Shown here: positions 1 to 7,179 of the stretch, in pieces | How the letters are laid out: every line of letters begins with the position of its first letter | Position numbering within the stretch: the stretch's first letter is position 1 | DNA from: an uncultured Bacilli bacterium | GTDB taxonomy: Bacteria; Bacillota_I; Bacilli_A; RF39; UBA660 | DNA length: 22,680 nt | NCBI GenBank assembly: GCA_934101275.1 | Contig: CAKOQM010000019.1 | Location: 1-22,680 of the forward strand | Direction: 5' to 3' | Notes under the pieces: model-generated | What the model was told of the DNA's origin: nothing | Databases searched by the model: none | Seen by the model: only the letters and a program-made list of their open reading frames with translations | Program-made: the position numbers and the translations under genes

Positions 1-375
1 GACGAAGTAAACATTGAGAAATTCAAGTATTTAATTATGCTTGATTTAAATGAAGAAGACTTGGCAAAGTTACCAAGAGATAGAAAGGTGATCAAATTTA
101 TGAATGAAGTAAAAAGAGTAAATGAAGACCCAGAATTCTTTAGTTATATGACGAAAGAAGAAGATGAAGAAAAGTGTCGAGCTACCGAACTTAAAGAGGC
201 TATAGATGCAGGAATTGATATTGGTAAGTCTGAAGGAAAAAAAGAAGGAAAAAAAGAAGAACGCATCGAGATAGCCAAAGAGATGCTTGCTTCTAATGAG
301 CCTATTGAAAAAATAATTCGTTTTTCAAAATTATCAAAAGAAGAAATTTTAAAATTAAAAGAAACTATGTTGTAA
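1..375 (+). CDS. Rpn-family (PD-(D/E)XK) recombination-promoting nuclease/putative transposase, 3' part only
   Basis: The reading frame is open from the first base, so this is the C-terminal ~124 residues of a gene that starts outside the window; the first internal ATG is at 37. The visible part is highly charged. It has a helical segment (residues after DLNEEDLAKLPRDRKVIKF), then a Gly-Lys-Glu-rich stretch (GKSEGKKEGKKEER), then a short helical tail ending in KLSKEEILKLKE. This tail architecture is typical of the Rpn/PDDEXK_2 family, whose N-terminal half carries the nuclease fold; that half is not in view, so the catalytic residues cannot be checked. Such genes are common, often multicopy, accessory genes in gut Bacillota. 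The family call rests on the tail alone. The gene ends at a hairpin shared with the convergent neighbour. Confidence 0.6.
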   Translation, partial: DEVNIEKFKYLIMLDLNEEDLAKLPRDRKVIKFMNEVKRVNEDPEFFSYMTKEEDEEKCRATELKEAIDAGIDIGKSEGKKEGKKEERIEIAKEMLASNEPIEKIIRFSKLSKEEILKLKETML

Positions 376-378
376 CCT

Positions 379-410
379 AAAATAGACTTTATGAAAAGGT
401 CTATTTTTTA
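379..410. terminator. Bidirectional rho-independent terminator
   Basis: AAAATAGACTTT pairs with AAAGGTCTATTTT across a short ATGA loop, with one bulged G, followed by a T run on the plus strand and preceded by an A run that serves the minus strand. It lies between the convergent Rpn and ASCH genes and overlaps the ASCH stop codon region. Confidence 0.7.
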
Positions 411-793
411 TTTTCAAAATTCCAAATACCAAGTTTTCCTTTTGCTGAAATAGTCTCTTTTAAAACCTCTAATAATTCTAACTTCCAAGCATATCTTCCC
501 TTTGAATACTCACCATAATCTTTTTCATGTGTTTCCTTCTCAATATAATTTATAAAATCATCGTCCATTAAAATACAGTCCACTAAATTGCATTTACACA
601 AAATATAACCTGGATTTATAGTGCTTTTTAAGTAGGACATAGCCTTGTTTTTATTGGAAGAAGTACATGCTCCTAAGCTTGCATGTATATAAAGTTCGCC
701 CCGATAATTTGTTTTCCAACTTCTTGTTTCATATATTTTGACACCATCTTTTACAAGAGTTGCAAAAGGTTCTTTAATTGATAATACTTGCAT
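401..793 (-). CDS. ASCH-domain protein (PUA-like fold)
   Basis: This 130-residue protein begins MQVLSIKEPFATLVKDG and continues with ETRSW and a YRGELYIHAS strand. That is the usual ASCH-domain order: an N-terminal I-x-P-x-a-x-l-i-x-G segment, an E-T/K-R turn, then G-x-l-x-I-H-A. The C-terminal half has a GRYAWKLE strand typical of the domain's end. ASCH domains have a PUA-like fold and are thought to bind RNA or modified nucleotides; some members are nucleases or amidohydrolases. No specific substrate can be named. An AGAGGT site precedes the ATG by 6 bases, and a plausible promoter lies just upstream. It is a free-standing gene between two terminators. Confidence 0.8.
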   Translation of the reverse strand: MQVLSIKEPFATLVKDGVKIYETRSWKTNYRGELYIHASLGACTSSNKNKAMSYLKSTINPGYILCKCNLVDCILMDDDFINYIEKETHEKDYGEYSKGRYAWKLELLEVLKETISAKGKLGIWNFENKK

Positions 794-827
794 TTTTTAC
801 CTCTATTCTTTTGAATTCTTAATTCAT

Positions 828-856
828 ATTATAATCTTTGAATAATGCAAAGTAAA
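828..856 (-). promoter_or_regulatory. Candidate sigma-A promoter of the ASCH gene
   Basis: Reading the minus strand: TTTACT (851-856), a 17-base spacer, then a perfect TATAAT (828-833), about 35 bases before the start codon. The -35 box matches the consensus at four of six positions. Confidence 0.5.
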
Positions 857-864
857 CTTAACCA

Positions 865-895
865 TGAAAAAACAAGACTCAGAAAAGCCTTGTTT
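865..895 (-). terminator. Hairpin terminator after the MMPL remnant
   Basis: On the minus strand AAACAAG pairs with CTTGTTT around a 12-base loop and runs into TTTTTT. It sits just past the stop codon of the MMPL remnant at 902. Confidence 0.6.
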
Positions 896-901
896 AACTA
901 T

Positions 902-1578
902 TTAATTTTTCTTTTTAAATGTTGTTTTGGCAATGAAGCTATCAAAAACATAAAGAATAGCTGGTAGAACAAAAATAGTTGTAATTAGAGAAATAAGTGT
1001 TCCTAGCCCTAAATATAAGCCAATTTGAGAAATAACAGCGGATTTAGAGATAAATCCGATTAAAAATCCGGATATTACAAGAATTAAATCACTTGTAAAC
1101 ACAGCAGGTAAACGGTCATTAAGCGTACCAATAATAGCTTCTTTTTTATACATTTTCTTTCTTAAGTCTCGATAACGACTAGCAATCACAATCGCATAAT
1201 CAATCGTCGCACCCATTTGGATAGCGGAAACAACAACGTAACCCATGAAAAACATTGGTTGTTTAGTTAAGGCAATAATACCAAAGTTTATTAAAATACT
1301 TCCTTCAATAGCTAGAATTAAGAGAATAGTCATACCTAAAGATTTAAAGGTAAATAATAAAATATGGTAATAAGAGTAATAATTAAATTGTCAGAAGTAA
1401 ATGAACTTTCTAAATCATGAGCATTAATACTATTTCCAATTAATGTCACACCTTCATAACTATCTTTAGCTTTCGATCTAATGTTATCCGTAAGTTCATA
1501 CGTTTCACTCGCCTCTTCTTTAGTATTTAATAATAAAACGAGGCGGAGTCCAAATTTAATCATTTGCCTGAATTTCAA
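902..1578 (-). pseudogene. MMPL/RND-family transporter remnant, 5'-truncated and frameshifted
   Basis: Two adjacent frames together give the last third of an MMPL-type membrane transporter. The upstream frame (1578 to 1336) holds the extracytoplasmic segment, with RLVLLLNTKEEASETYEL, a GVTLIGNSINAHDLE strand and the start of a membrane helix, and then hits a stop. The downstream frame (1333 to 902) resumes with MTILLILAIEGSILINFG, contains the MGATIDYAIVIASRYRD segment (the G-x-x-x-D-Y-x motif of the second RND half) and ends normally. Reading the +1 frame through ~1340-1365 restores a good helix, LFTFKSLGMTILLILA, so one indel near 1355-1362 explains the break. Intact MMPL proteins usually run 700 to over 1000 residues; here the first TM block and most of the protein are missing. 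The gene faces a TetR gene, a common regulator-pump layout. Loss of function is strongly supported. Confidence 0.85.
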
Positions 1579-1609
1579 AAAGGACTAATAATAGTATTAG
1601 GTGATGTCT

Positions 1610-1960
1610 ATGCGAGGCAAGTATAAGAATGATTTAGACACGAAATTGAAATTAATGGCTTCTTTAAAAGAGCTTATGCTAGAAAAAAGTTTAAAAACAA
1701 TAACTATTCAAGCTATAATGAGCTACATTGGGATAAATCGCAATACCTTTTACTATCATAAGGAAAAACATATTCTTTTAGCTAAAAAATATAAAAACTT
1801 TATATGTACCTTTTTGGCATACGCGATTGGTAGTACTTTTGTGGATTATTATTCAAAAGATGAAAAACTAACCAAAAAAGAGGTCATACATTACTATAGT
1901 ATGACCATTCAAACTTTTATAACCCATATCTCTTACGATAATTATTTACGATGTGTATAG
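1610..1960 (+). CDS. TetR/AcrR-family transcriptional regulator, short
   Basis: The N-terminal half is a TetR-type DNA-binding domain: an initial helix (TKLKLMASLKELMLEKSLKT), the ITIQAIMSYIGINRNTFYYH helix-turn-helix with the family's N-R-x-T-F-Y-Y-H recognition helix, and then K-x-x-L. The remaining ~55 residues form a helical stub. The product is ~116 residues, against the usual 180-200, and the frame ends inside the 3' end of nth, so the ligand-binding domain looks truncated. I place the start at ATG 1610 because AGGTGAT (1598-1604) is an excellent Shine-Dalgarno at the right distance; the GTG at 1601 and ATG at 1604 lie within that site. It is divergent from the MMPL remnant, which it probably once regulated. 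It may be a decaying gene, or a short DNA-binding protein that still works. Confidence 0.7.
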   Translation: MRGKYKNDLDTKLKLMASLKELMLEKSLKTITIQAIMSYIGINRNTFYYHKEKHILLAKKYKNFICTFLAYAIGSTFVDYYSKDEKLTKKEVIHYYSMTIQTFITHISYDNYLRCV

Positions 1961-2568
1961 TAATGACACACTTCTTTTAACTTACATGACTCACATAAAG
2001 GAGAAAGGGCTTTGCACTGGTATCTCCCAAACAAAACAAGTTGGTGATGCAAACGACTCCACTTCTCTTTAGGAAATTTTTTCATGAGTTTCTTTTCAAT
2101 CGTTAAAACATTGTCTTTAGAAAAAGCTAATTTCAAACGTTTCGAAACTCTTTCGACGTGAGTATCCACCGCGATAGTAGGTTCATCAAAAATATTGGAT
2201 AAAACCACATTACATGTCTTACGTCCTACTCCGGGAAGACTTTCTAAATAAAGACGGTTATTAGGAACATTGCCATCATAATCTTTTAAAAGACGACAGG
2301 CGATTTCTTTAATGTAATAAGACTTTTTCGTATAAGAACCAAGCGGATGAACGATTTTTTCAATATCTTTTAAATCAGCTTGAGATAACATTTTCAAGTC
2401 ATATTTCTGCCATAAAATACGCGTCACTTCATTCACTCTTTTATCCGTACACTGAGCGGATAAAACAGTAGCGATTAAAAGCTCATAGGGTTTTGTATAA
2501 TTAAGTTCACAACGAGCATCAGGATAAAGTTCGTCTAAGTAGTTTAAAAGTAAATTAATATCCTTCAT
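1942..2568 (-). CDS. nth: Endonuclease III (DNA glycosylase/AP lyase)
   Basis: Base-excision repair enzyme that removes oxidised pyrimidines and cleaves the AP site by beta-elimination. The 208-residue length is normal. The sequence has ATVLSAQCTD near residue 33, the helix-hairpin-helix LPGVGRKTCNVV at 111-122 with the catalytic lysine K117, and AVDTHVERV at 133-141 with the catalytic aspartate D135. A 4Fe-4S loop is present as C-x6-C-x2-C-x5-C (C185, C192, C195, C201). The start overlaps the end of dnaD by 14 bases, indicating translational coupling; dnaD-nth adjacency is familiar from Bacillus. Its 3' end overlaps the tail of the convergent TetR gene by 19 bases, and no terminator is visible there. 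Confidence 0.97.
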   Translation of the reverse strand: MKDINLLLNYLDELYPDARCELNYTKPYELLIATVLSAQCTDKRVNEVTRILWQKYDLKMLSQADLKDIEKIVHPLGSYTKKSYYIKEIACRLLKDYDGNVPNNRLYLESLPGVGRKTCNVVLSNIFDEPTIAVDTHVERVSKRLKLAFSKDNVLTIEKKLMKKFPKEKWSRLHHQLVLFGRYQCKALSPLCESCKLKEVCHYYTHRK

Positions 2569-3193
2569 CTTCTAACCAATTGTAATCAAAAAGCTCTAAG
2601 GGACTTTTTTTAGGTTCTTTTTTAGTAAGACCATCGGTAACATCCTTTAAAGTATGATACCCTTTCTTTTGCCATTCATATAAAATTTTATCGATATATC
2701 TTAAACTACTTACTCCATTATAAACAGCTTCTTTTAAAGCTCCCAAAACAAGTTCTTCTTGAAAACCTTTTTCTAACCAAGCGTTAATAATTTCATATTC
2801 CATAGGAGATATTTTTCGGCCTAATTCTCTTTGAAACGTATCAAAAATTGTTTCTTTATTTTTTTCTTTCTTTTTCTTTTCTTCCTTTTGATATAAAGAT
2901 TCATATAAAGGATTTAAGCTAATGGTTTCACATCGTTTGTTTTTTTCATCTTTGCCCGTATCTAATTTCACAAAATTTAAAGTGAGTAAATGATTAAAAG
3001 CTTCCAAGAGCTGTTCTTCTTTTAATGATAACGCTTGACAAATTTTAGCTACATTTAAGGTTTTATCATCCGAATCTTCAAAATACATTAGTAAAAGAAA
3101 TTCGGCTAAAGAAAGTTTATTACTTACAGCAATCTCGATTAAATGAGAGGATAAAGTAAACCTCTTTTCTGTCAAAAACTCAATATTAGGCAT
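2555..3193 (-). CDS. dnaD: DnaD-type primosome protein
   Basis: DnaD acts with DnaB and DnaI in Bacilli to load the replicative helicase at oriC and at restart sites. The first ~100 residues form the winged-helix N-terminal domain (LSLAEFLLLMYF, then LNVAKICQALSLKEEQLLEAFNHLLTLNFV split over two helices). A very Lys/Glu-rich linker (about 101-114) follows. The C-terminal DnaB_2/DnaD domain spans about 115-185, with FQRELGRKISPMEYEIINAW and YIDKILYEWQKKG. A tail with FDYNWLEDE ends the protein. The ATG is preceded by GGAGGGG inside the end of cca, leaving a 1-base gap between the two genes. The overlapping nth gene downstream supports the assignment. Confidence 0.92.
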   Translation of the reverse strand: MPNIEFLTEKRFTLSSHLIEIAVSNKLSLAEFLLLMYFEDSDDKTLNVAKICQALSLKEEQLLEAFNHLLTLNFVKLDTGKDEKNKRCETISLNPLYESLYQKEEKKKKEKNKETIFDTFQRELGRKISPMEYEIINAWLEKGFQEELVLGALKEAVYNGVSSLRYIDKILYEWQKKGYHTLKDVTDGLTKKEPKKSPLELFDYNWLEDEGY

Positions 3194-3194
3194 C

Positions 3195-4289
3195 TTATAC
3201 CCCTCCGTTCTTTTGCCAATTCAAAATAAAATTTAAAAGTGCTTGTTTTTCGTTTGGTAATTTTCCTTTTAAAATTTCTTGTTCGATAGTATTTATCAAA
3301 ATACCAACCTCTTGGCCTTTCAAAGAAGAAACTGCTTTTATTTCTTCGCCCGTTAAGGCAATATCTCTGCGGCTATGGATAGGTAGTTTCTTTTCTAAAG
3401 ACGCTAATTTTTTTAAAGGATATTTCATTATTTTGGCTGCGACTAAGCAATCATAATAACCAAATTTATACAAATTTTGCATACTAATTGTATCACACTT
3501 TAAAAGTTCCTCAATGTTTTTTTGACGCATTTTTAAACTTTTTTCTTGAGGATAAGAAACGCTTGTTTTTATCTGAGCCCATAACCCGCTTAAATCGTTT
3601 ACATAAACAATATGTTTCGTTTCAATATGAAGTTCTTTTAATAAATTAAGTTGTCTTAAAAGAGTAAACCCATCCGCGAGTAAAATGCCATCTAACTCTT
3701 TTTTTATGCGTGATAAAGAAAGTTCATTCAACATTTTCTTATCTTTTTTAATAGCGTTAGCTAAATTTTTATCTAAACTAAAATGATACGTACTAGAAAA
3801 ACGAACGGCTCTTAAAATTCTTAAAGGATCTTCTCTTACTCTTGTTGTAGGGTTACCAATCGCTTTAATAACTTTTCTTTTTATATCTTTTTGACCATCA
3901 TACAAATCAATAATCTCCCCATTTCGATTCATATAAAGGGCATTCATTGTGAAATCTCTTCGTACTGCATCCAAAATAAGATTATTGGTATAAACAATTT
4001 TAGAAGGATTTCTTCCTTCGTAAGCTTCTTCTTTTCTATATGTTGTTATATCAAGGTTATAGCTTTTCAAACGCATATTATAACAACCATATTGAATCGT
4101 TTTATAAGAAGGTCCAAAAATCTTTACTAAGTCAGAGGGTAAGGCATTGGTCGCGATATCAAAGTCATTGGTGTTACGATGAAGTAAAAAATCTCTCACA
4201 AAACCACCAACTAAATAAGCTTCAAAACCATTTTCTAATATTTTATCTAAGACATCAATTATTTCATTTGGAATCACTATTTTCACCAC
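3195..4289 (-). CDS. cca: CCA-adding tRNA nucleotidyltransferase
   Basis: Class II nucleotidyltransferase that adds or repairs the 3' CCA of tRNAs from CTP and ATP without a nucleic-acid template. The N-terminal head has YLVGGFVRDFLL (25-36) and the metal-binding DFD at 42-44. These are followed by the RRDFTMNALYMN motif (110-121), DLYDG (128-132) and the template-like EDPLRILRAVRF segment (153-164). The helical tail is shorter and diverged; the total of 364 residues is slightly below the Bacillus enzyme. The start is a GTG. GTG at 4289 or 4286 follows the upstream stop by only a few bases, while GTG at 4277 has the better-spaced site (AAGTGGTGA), so the N-terminus is uncertain by four residues. 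It lies in a run with DUF2752 upstream and dnaD-nth downstream. Confidence 0.95.
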   Translation of the reverse strand: MVKIVIPNEIIDVLDKILENGFEAYLVGGFVRDFLLHRNTNDFDIATNALPSDLVKIFGPSYKTIQYGCYNMRLKSYNLDITTYRKEEAYEGRNPSKIVYTNNLILDAVRRDFTMNALYMNRNGEIIDLYDGQKDIKRKVIKAIGNPTTRVREDPLRILRAVRFSSTYHFSLDKNLANAIKKDKKMLNELSLSRIKKELDGILLADGFTLLRQLNLLKELHIETKHIVYVNDLSGLWAQIKTSVSYPQEKSLKMRQKNIEELLKCDTISMQNLYKFGYYDCLVAAKIMKYPLKKLASLEKKLPIHSRRDIALTGEEIKAVSSLKGQEVGILINTIEQEILKGKLPNEKQALLNFILNWQKNGGV

Positions 4290-4292
4290 TTA

Positions 4293-4649
4293 CTATTCAT
4301 TATATATTTTTTGCCATGAAAAAGAAACAAGAGTTGGTTTCAAAAAAGAAAACAAGGGAATATTCCTTAAAATGCCAAATAAAATAGTAAAAATTAAAAG
4401 ACTATTTATAAAAAAAGGCTTATATTTTACAGGTATTTTGTAGGGAATTAATTTATAAACAAGATAACCTACTAAGCATAAAAAGACAAAGGGATTGTAA
4501 CGGAAAGCTTGATAAAAACGAAATTGGAATATAGAAAGAAACATTCTCGTTATACCACATCCAGGGCAATAAAGACCCGTTAGTAAATAAAACGGGCATT
4601 TTAAAAAAAGATGAAAAAATTGAATAAGTCCTAAAACTATTTGTTTCAT
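4293..4649 (-). CDS. DUF2752 membrane protein
   Basis: A 118-residue membrane protein with the DUF2752 signature CPFYLLTGLYCPGCGITRMF. The paired cysteines are C28 and C31 in CPGCGITR, with another at C18. An initial hydrophobic segment, a second helix around FVFLCLVGYLVYKLI and a third around FFINSLLIFTILFGIL suggest three membrane spans. The family is widespread in Bacillota and Bacteroidota; its function is unknown, and the CxxCGxTR motif is often suspected to bind metal or act in redox chemistry. Its ATG overlaps the stop of the DUF4234 gene by 4 bases, and cca begins 3 bases after its stop, so all are probably co-transcribed. Confidence 0.85.
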   Translation of the reverse strand: MKQIVLGLIQFFHLFLKCPFYLLTGLYCPGCGITRMFLSIFQFRFYQAFRYNPFVFLCLVGYLVYKLIPYKIPVKYKPFFINSLLIFTILFGILRNIPLFSFLKPTLVSFSWQKIYNE

Positions 4650-5110
4650 TGATTAGAAAATCTATTTAAATCATTTTGGATAAGGCATTCACTCACAATA
4701 CCAAGGCCAAAAATACTTAAAATAAGATATAAAACAGAATTATCAGCAATATCTAAGCCATACATTTTTCCAGCAACATATAACTTTTGACCCATTTTGT
4801 AATTCCAGTAAATGCTATATAAGCCACATGTTAAAAGGGTAAAAATTAAAGCAGCGGCACCGCTAGTAGATTGCTCGTCTGATAAACTATTCGTTTCATC
4901 TGTCATTATTACAAACCAATAAAGGCCATAAAGCCCACAAGTGAGAAAAGATAAAATAACACATAAAGCAATATCTCTTTTTTGAATTACAGGTTTCTTA
5001 AAAGTATGAGTAGTGCTTTCAGTGCTTTGGTTTAAAGGGGCTCCACAGTTTGGACAAAAATTAGTATCCTCTTTAACCTCTACCCCACAATTGCTACAAA
5101 ATTTAGCCAT
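4646..5110 (-). CDS. Zinc-ribbon plus DUF4234 membrane protein
   Basis: The N-terminus is a double-CxxC zinc ribbon (MAKFCSNCG, then FCPNCG; cysteines at 5, 8, 19 and 22). A polar linker leads to a DUF4234-type membrane region. Its repeated helix motif FLTCGLYGLYWF / LLTCGLYSIYWNYKMG is the family's hallmark, and a final hydrophobic helix (LYLILSIFGLGIVSECLIQ) follows. The function is unknown. An ATG at 5125 is in frame, but I prefer 5110: zinc-ribbon proteins usually start within a few residues of the first CxxC, and the candidate -10 box at 5137-5142 would leave almost no leader for 5125. It is the first gene of the compact run that continues through nth. Confidence 0.82.
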   Translation of the reverse strand: MAKFCSNCGVEVKEDTNFCPNCGAPLNQSTESTTHTFKKPVIQKRDIALCVILSFLTCGLYGLYWFVIMTDETNSLSDEQSTSGAAALIFTLLTCGLYSIYWNYKMGQKLYVAGKMYGLDIADNSVLYLILSIFGLGIVSECLIQNDLNRFSNQ

Positions 5111-5136
5111 TTCTTCCACATCCATTTCCTATCTAA

Positions 5137-5165
5137 AGTATATCAAAGTTACTCCCTAATTACAA
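5137..5165 (-). promoter_or_regulatory. Candidate promoter for the DUF4234-DUF2752-cca-dnaD-nth run
   Basis: On the minus strand TTGTAA (5160-5165) and TATACT (5137-5142) are separated by 17 bases. Transcription would start near 5130, supporting the ATG at 5110 as the real start of the first gene. Both boxes deviate from consensus. Confidence 0.4.
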
Positions 5166-5239
5166 TGAATATATTCATTTTTCACAAGAAGAAAACTCTC
5201 AAATTCTCAGATAAAATATAATAAATAAACATATAAATT

Positions 5240-6160
5240 TTATTTAAAAACACTATACTCGTCTGAAATATTTTTAGGTTCGTATATATTACTTATTTCA
5301 ATATACAAAGCTTGTCTTCCCATTGAGTCATAACTTTTATCAAATTCTTTTCTTGATACTTTAATTGCCTTTTCATCTTTTAAAGGATCATTAATATAAT
5401 AATAGTTTTTATCCATACCAATTACTACAACAACATGAGCATTTTTGGGATAAGTATATGTTCTTGATTTATCATAACTAAACCATTCATAAATATCTTT
5501 AGCTTCACTATAATTAATTGTTGTCCATACTAAAACAGGACTACCATTTTGAACATATTCTTCTAAAGGTAATTTATCATCGGAAGTATAAACGTGACCA
5601 ACTGTATCTTCTGGAAGTTTACTTTTAAAGATGGTATATAAAGAATTTTTTATTACCGGTAAAAATGTTCCCCATCCTCTGGAAGAATCACTCGGATTTC
5701 CTGCATAATATCTACTAGGATCAGGTCCATAACGAAGACCATCTTTTTCATAAACTTCTTCTTTGGGTAAATAAAAATCGACATATTCTTTCATACCAAT
5801 ATCAATATTAAAATAGTTTAATAACATTGTTGCACTTGCTATTTCACAGCCATTAGGATAATCTGGATTTTGCTTTACTAATGGGAAATTATTAACCACA
5901 AAACTATATTGCAATTTATCATAATATTCATCTAAAACAGCTTCATAATCAGAAACGTTATAATCATCAGAATTATCGTAGTCGTGTCCATTTTTCGAAA
6001 GTATTAATTGATTAGTATAATAATCATCCATTAACGAAGGAATTATAGCCTGTTTTAGTCTTTCTTTTTCTCTTGAATATAATTTATACCATATAAAATT
6101 ATTGGCTGTTATACCAATTATTATTAAAATAATTACTAATATTTTATATTTCTTTTTCAT
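5240..6160 (-). CDS. Membrane-anchored C39-like cysteine peptidase family protein
   Basis: The protein opens with KKKYKILVIILIIIGITANN, a single N-terminal hydrophobic segment acting as signal anchor, and the rest is predicted to be outside the membrane. The region from about residue 93 is a Peptidase_C39_2-type papain-like domain. Its candidate catalytic Cys is C105 in YPNGCEIASATMLL, the His is H242 in NAHVVVVIG, and the Asp is D258 in YYINDP. A GSPVLVWTT strand (about 206-214) lies between them, as the family expects. Members are predicted extracellular cysteine peptidases; substrates are unknown. All three catalytic positions appear intact. It has its own extended -10 promoter and no obvious partner gene. 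About 110 bases downstream separate it from the DUF4234 gene; they hold only that gene's promoter and weak AT-rich dyads. Confidence 0.8.
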   Translation of the reverse strand: MKKKYKILVIILIIIGITANNFIWYKLYSREKERLKQAIIPSLMDDYYTNQLILSKNGHDYDNSDDYNVSDYEAVLDEYYDKLQYSFVVNNFPLVKQNPDYPNGCEIASATMLLNYFNIDIGMKEYVDFYLPKEEVYEKDGLRYGPDPSRYYAGNPSDSSRGWGTFLPVIKNSLYTIFKSKLPEDTVGHVYTSDDKLPLEEYVQNGSPVLVWTTINYSEAKDIYEWFSYDKSRTYTYPKNAHVVVVIGMDKNYYYINDPLKDEKAIKVSRKEFDKSYDSMGRQALYIEISNIYEPKNISDEYSVFK

Positions 6161-6175
6161 TTACATCACAATTTG

Positions 6176-6184
6176 ATTATAGCA
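6176..6184 (-). promoter_or_regulatory. Extended -10 promoter element for the C39-like gene
   Basis: TGCTATAAT on the minus strand is a perfect -10 with the extended TGn motif, about 15 bases before the start codon. No convincing -35 is seen at the right distance. Confidence 0.45.
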
Positions 6185-6388
6185 AATAATTACATAAAAA
6201 TATATATGTCTACCCTTTTACGTAGATATTTGTATTACTTAAATTTATGTAATTTTTTATTCAAAGATTTCAACATAGTAAATAGATTTAATGTCAGTGT
6301 TTAAACAAGATTGCAGATTTATTTTATTTAATTAATGATACACAGTCATTATCGCTGATATATCTTTTATCGTATTTAAGGAAAAATC

Positions 6389-6418
6389 TTGACACTTTAC
6401 TATTACATTTAGTATAAT
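6389..6418 (+). promoter_or_regulatory. Strong sigma-A promoter of rpsD
   Basis: A perfect TTGACA (6389-6394) and a perfect TATAAT (6413-6418) are separated by 18 bases, pointing to a start near 6425 and a ~145-base leader. The gene-free stretch 6161-6569 otherwise holds the C39 gene's promoter at its left end and the rpsD leader at its right end. I see nothing else supportable in 6185-6388. Confidence 0.85.
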
Positions 6419-6424
6419 AAAAAG

Positions 6425-6569
6425 CGCTTAGAAGGCAGGAAGATTTATTTTTTATAATGTGTAGCTAAAGAATATTCACTAGTATAATCTGCCATTAGAA
6501 CGTGTTTGTAGCTACTCCCTATAAAAAAAATCTTAATTCTTTTAAGAAATCTATAGAAAGGAGATAATT
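6425..6569 (+). promoter_or_regulatory. rpsD leader RNA, candidate S4 autoregulatory pseudoknot
   Basis: The long leader contains two interleaved helices. GGCAG (6434-6438) can pair with CTGCC (6489-6493), and GTAGCTA (6461-6467) with TAGCTAC (6509-6515), in the order a-b-a'-b', which is a pseudoknot topology. A small TCTTAA/TTAAGA hairpin (6531-6547) then lies just before AAAGGAG (6557-6563). Autoregulation of rpsD by S4 through its leader is established in Bacillus, and S4 binds a pseudoknot in the E. coli alpha operon. That this leader works the same way is inference. One helix arm contains GTAGCTAC, which is self-complementary, so alternative pairings exist. Confidence 0.5.
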
Positions 6570-7172
6570 ATGGCAAGATATACTGGTCCTCAATACAAGA
6601 AATCACGTCGTTTAAATTTTTCTACTTTAGAAAATGGTCGTGAACTTGCACGTCGTCCTTATGCACCTGGTGCACATGGAAATGACAGACGTAAAAAATT
6701 AAGTGAATATGGTGTTCAGTTACAAGAAAAACAAAAAGTACGTTTTATGTATGGTGTAAATGAAAAACAATTTCATAAGATTTTTGAACGTGCTTCTAAA
6801 ATGAAAGGTATTGCTGGTGAGAATTTATTATTCTTACTAGAAAGTCGCTTAGACAATTTAGTATACCGTATGGGAATGGCTACGACTCGTCGTGGTGCTC
6901 GTCAACTTGTTAACCATGGACATATTACTGTTAATGGTGTTAAAGTTAATATCCCTTCTTATACTTGTAAAGTTGGTGACGTTATTGCTGTTAAAGCAGA
7001 ATCTGTTAGTCACCCAGCTATTTTAGCAAGTTTAGAAGCTGTTACAAATACAAAGGCTTTTGTAGAATTTGATAAAAATAAACTTTCTGGAACTTATGTA
7101 AGACGTCCTGATAGAAGTGAATTAAATCCTGAAATTAATGAATCATTAATCGTTGAATTCTATAATCGTTAA
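6570..7172 (+). CDS. rpsD: 30S ribosomal protein S4
   Basis: Primary 16S rRNA-binding protein that starts assembly of the 30S body and, in Bacillus, represses its own synthesis. The 200-residue length and MARYTGPQYKKSRRLNF start are those of Bacillus-type S4. They are followed by RRPYAPGAHG, KLSEYGVQLQEKQKVRFMYG, and the S4 RNA-binding domain from FLLESRLDNLVYRMG through ARQLVNHGHITVNGVKVNIP. The C-terminus RSELNPEINESLIVEFYNR matches the family end. The N-terminal region lacks the four zinc cysteines of the other S4 class, which fits a Bacilli-type C-minus form. AAAGGAG lies 6 bases before the ATG. It is monocistronic, with its own promoter and terminator. Confidence 0.99.
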   Translation: MARYTGPQYKKSRRLNFSTLENGRELARRPYAPGAHGNDRRKKLSEYGVQLQEKQKVRFMYGVNEKQFHKIFERASKMKGIAGENLLFLLESRLDNLVYRMGMATTRRGARQLVNHGHITVNGVKVNIPSYTCKVGDVIAVKAESVSHPAILASLEAVTNTKAFVEFDKNKLSGTYVRRPDRSELNPEINESLIVEFYNR

Positions 7173-7179
7173 TCATTTT

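Noticed and set aside
3891..4387. Plus-strand open frames opposite cca and the DUF2752 gene
   Set aside because: They are antisense to genes with clear protein families and have no family-like features of their own.
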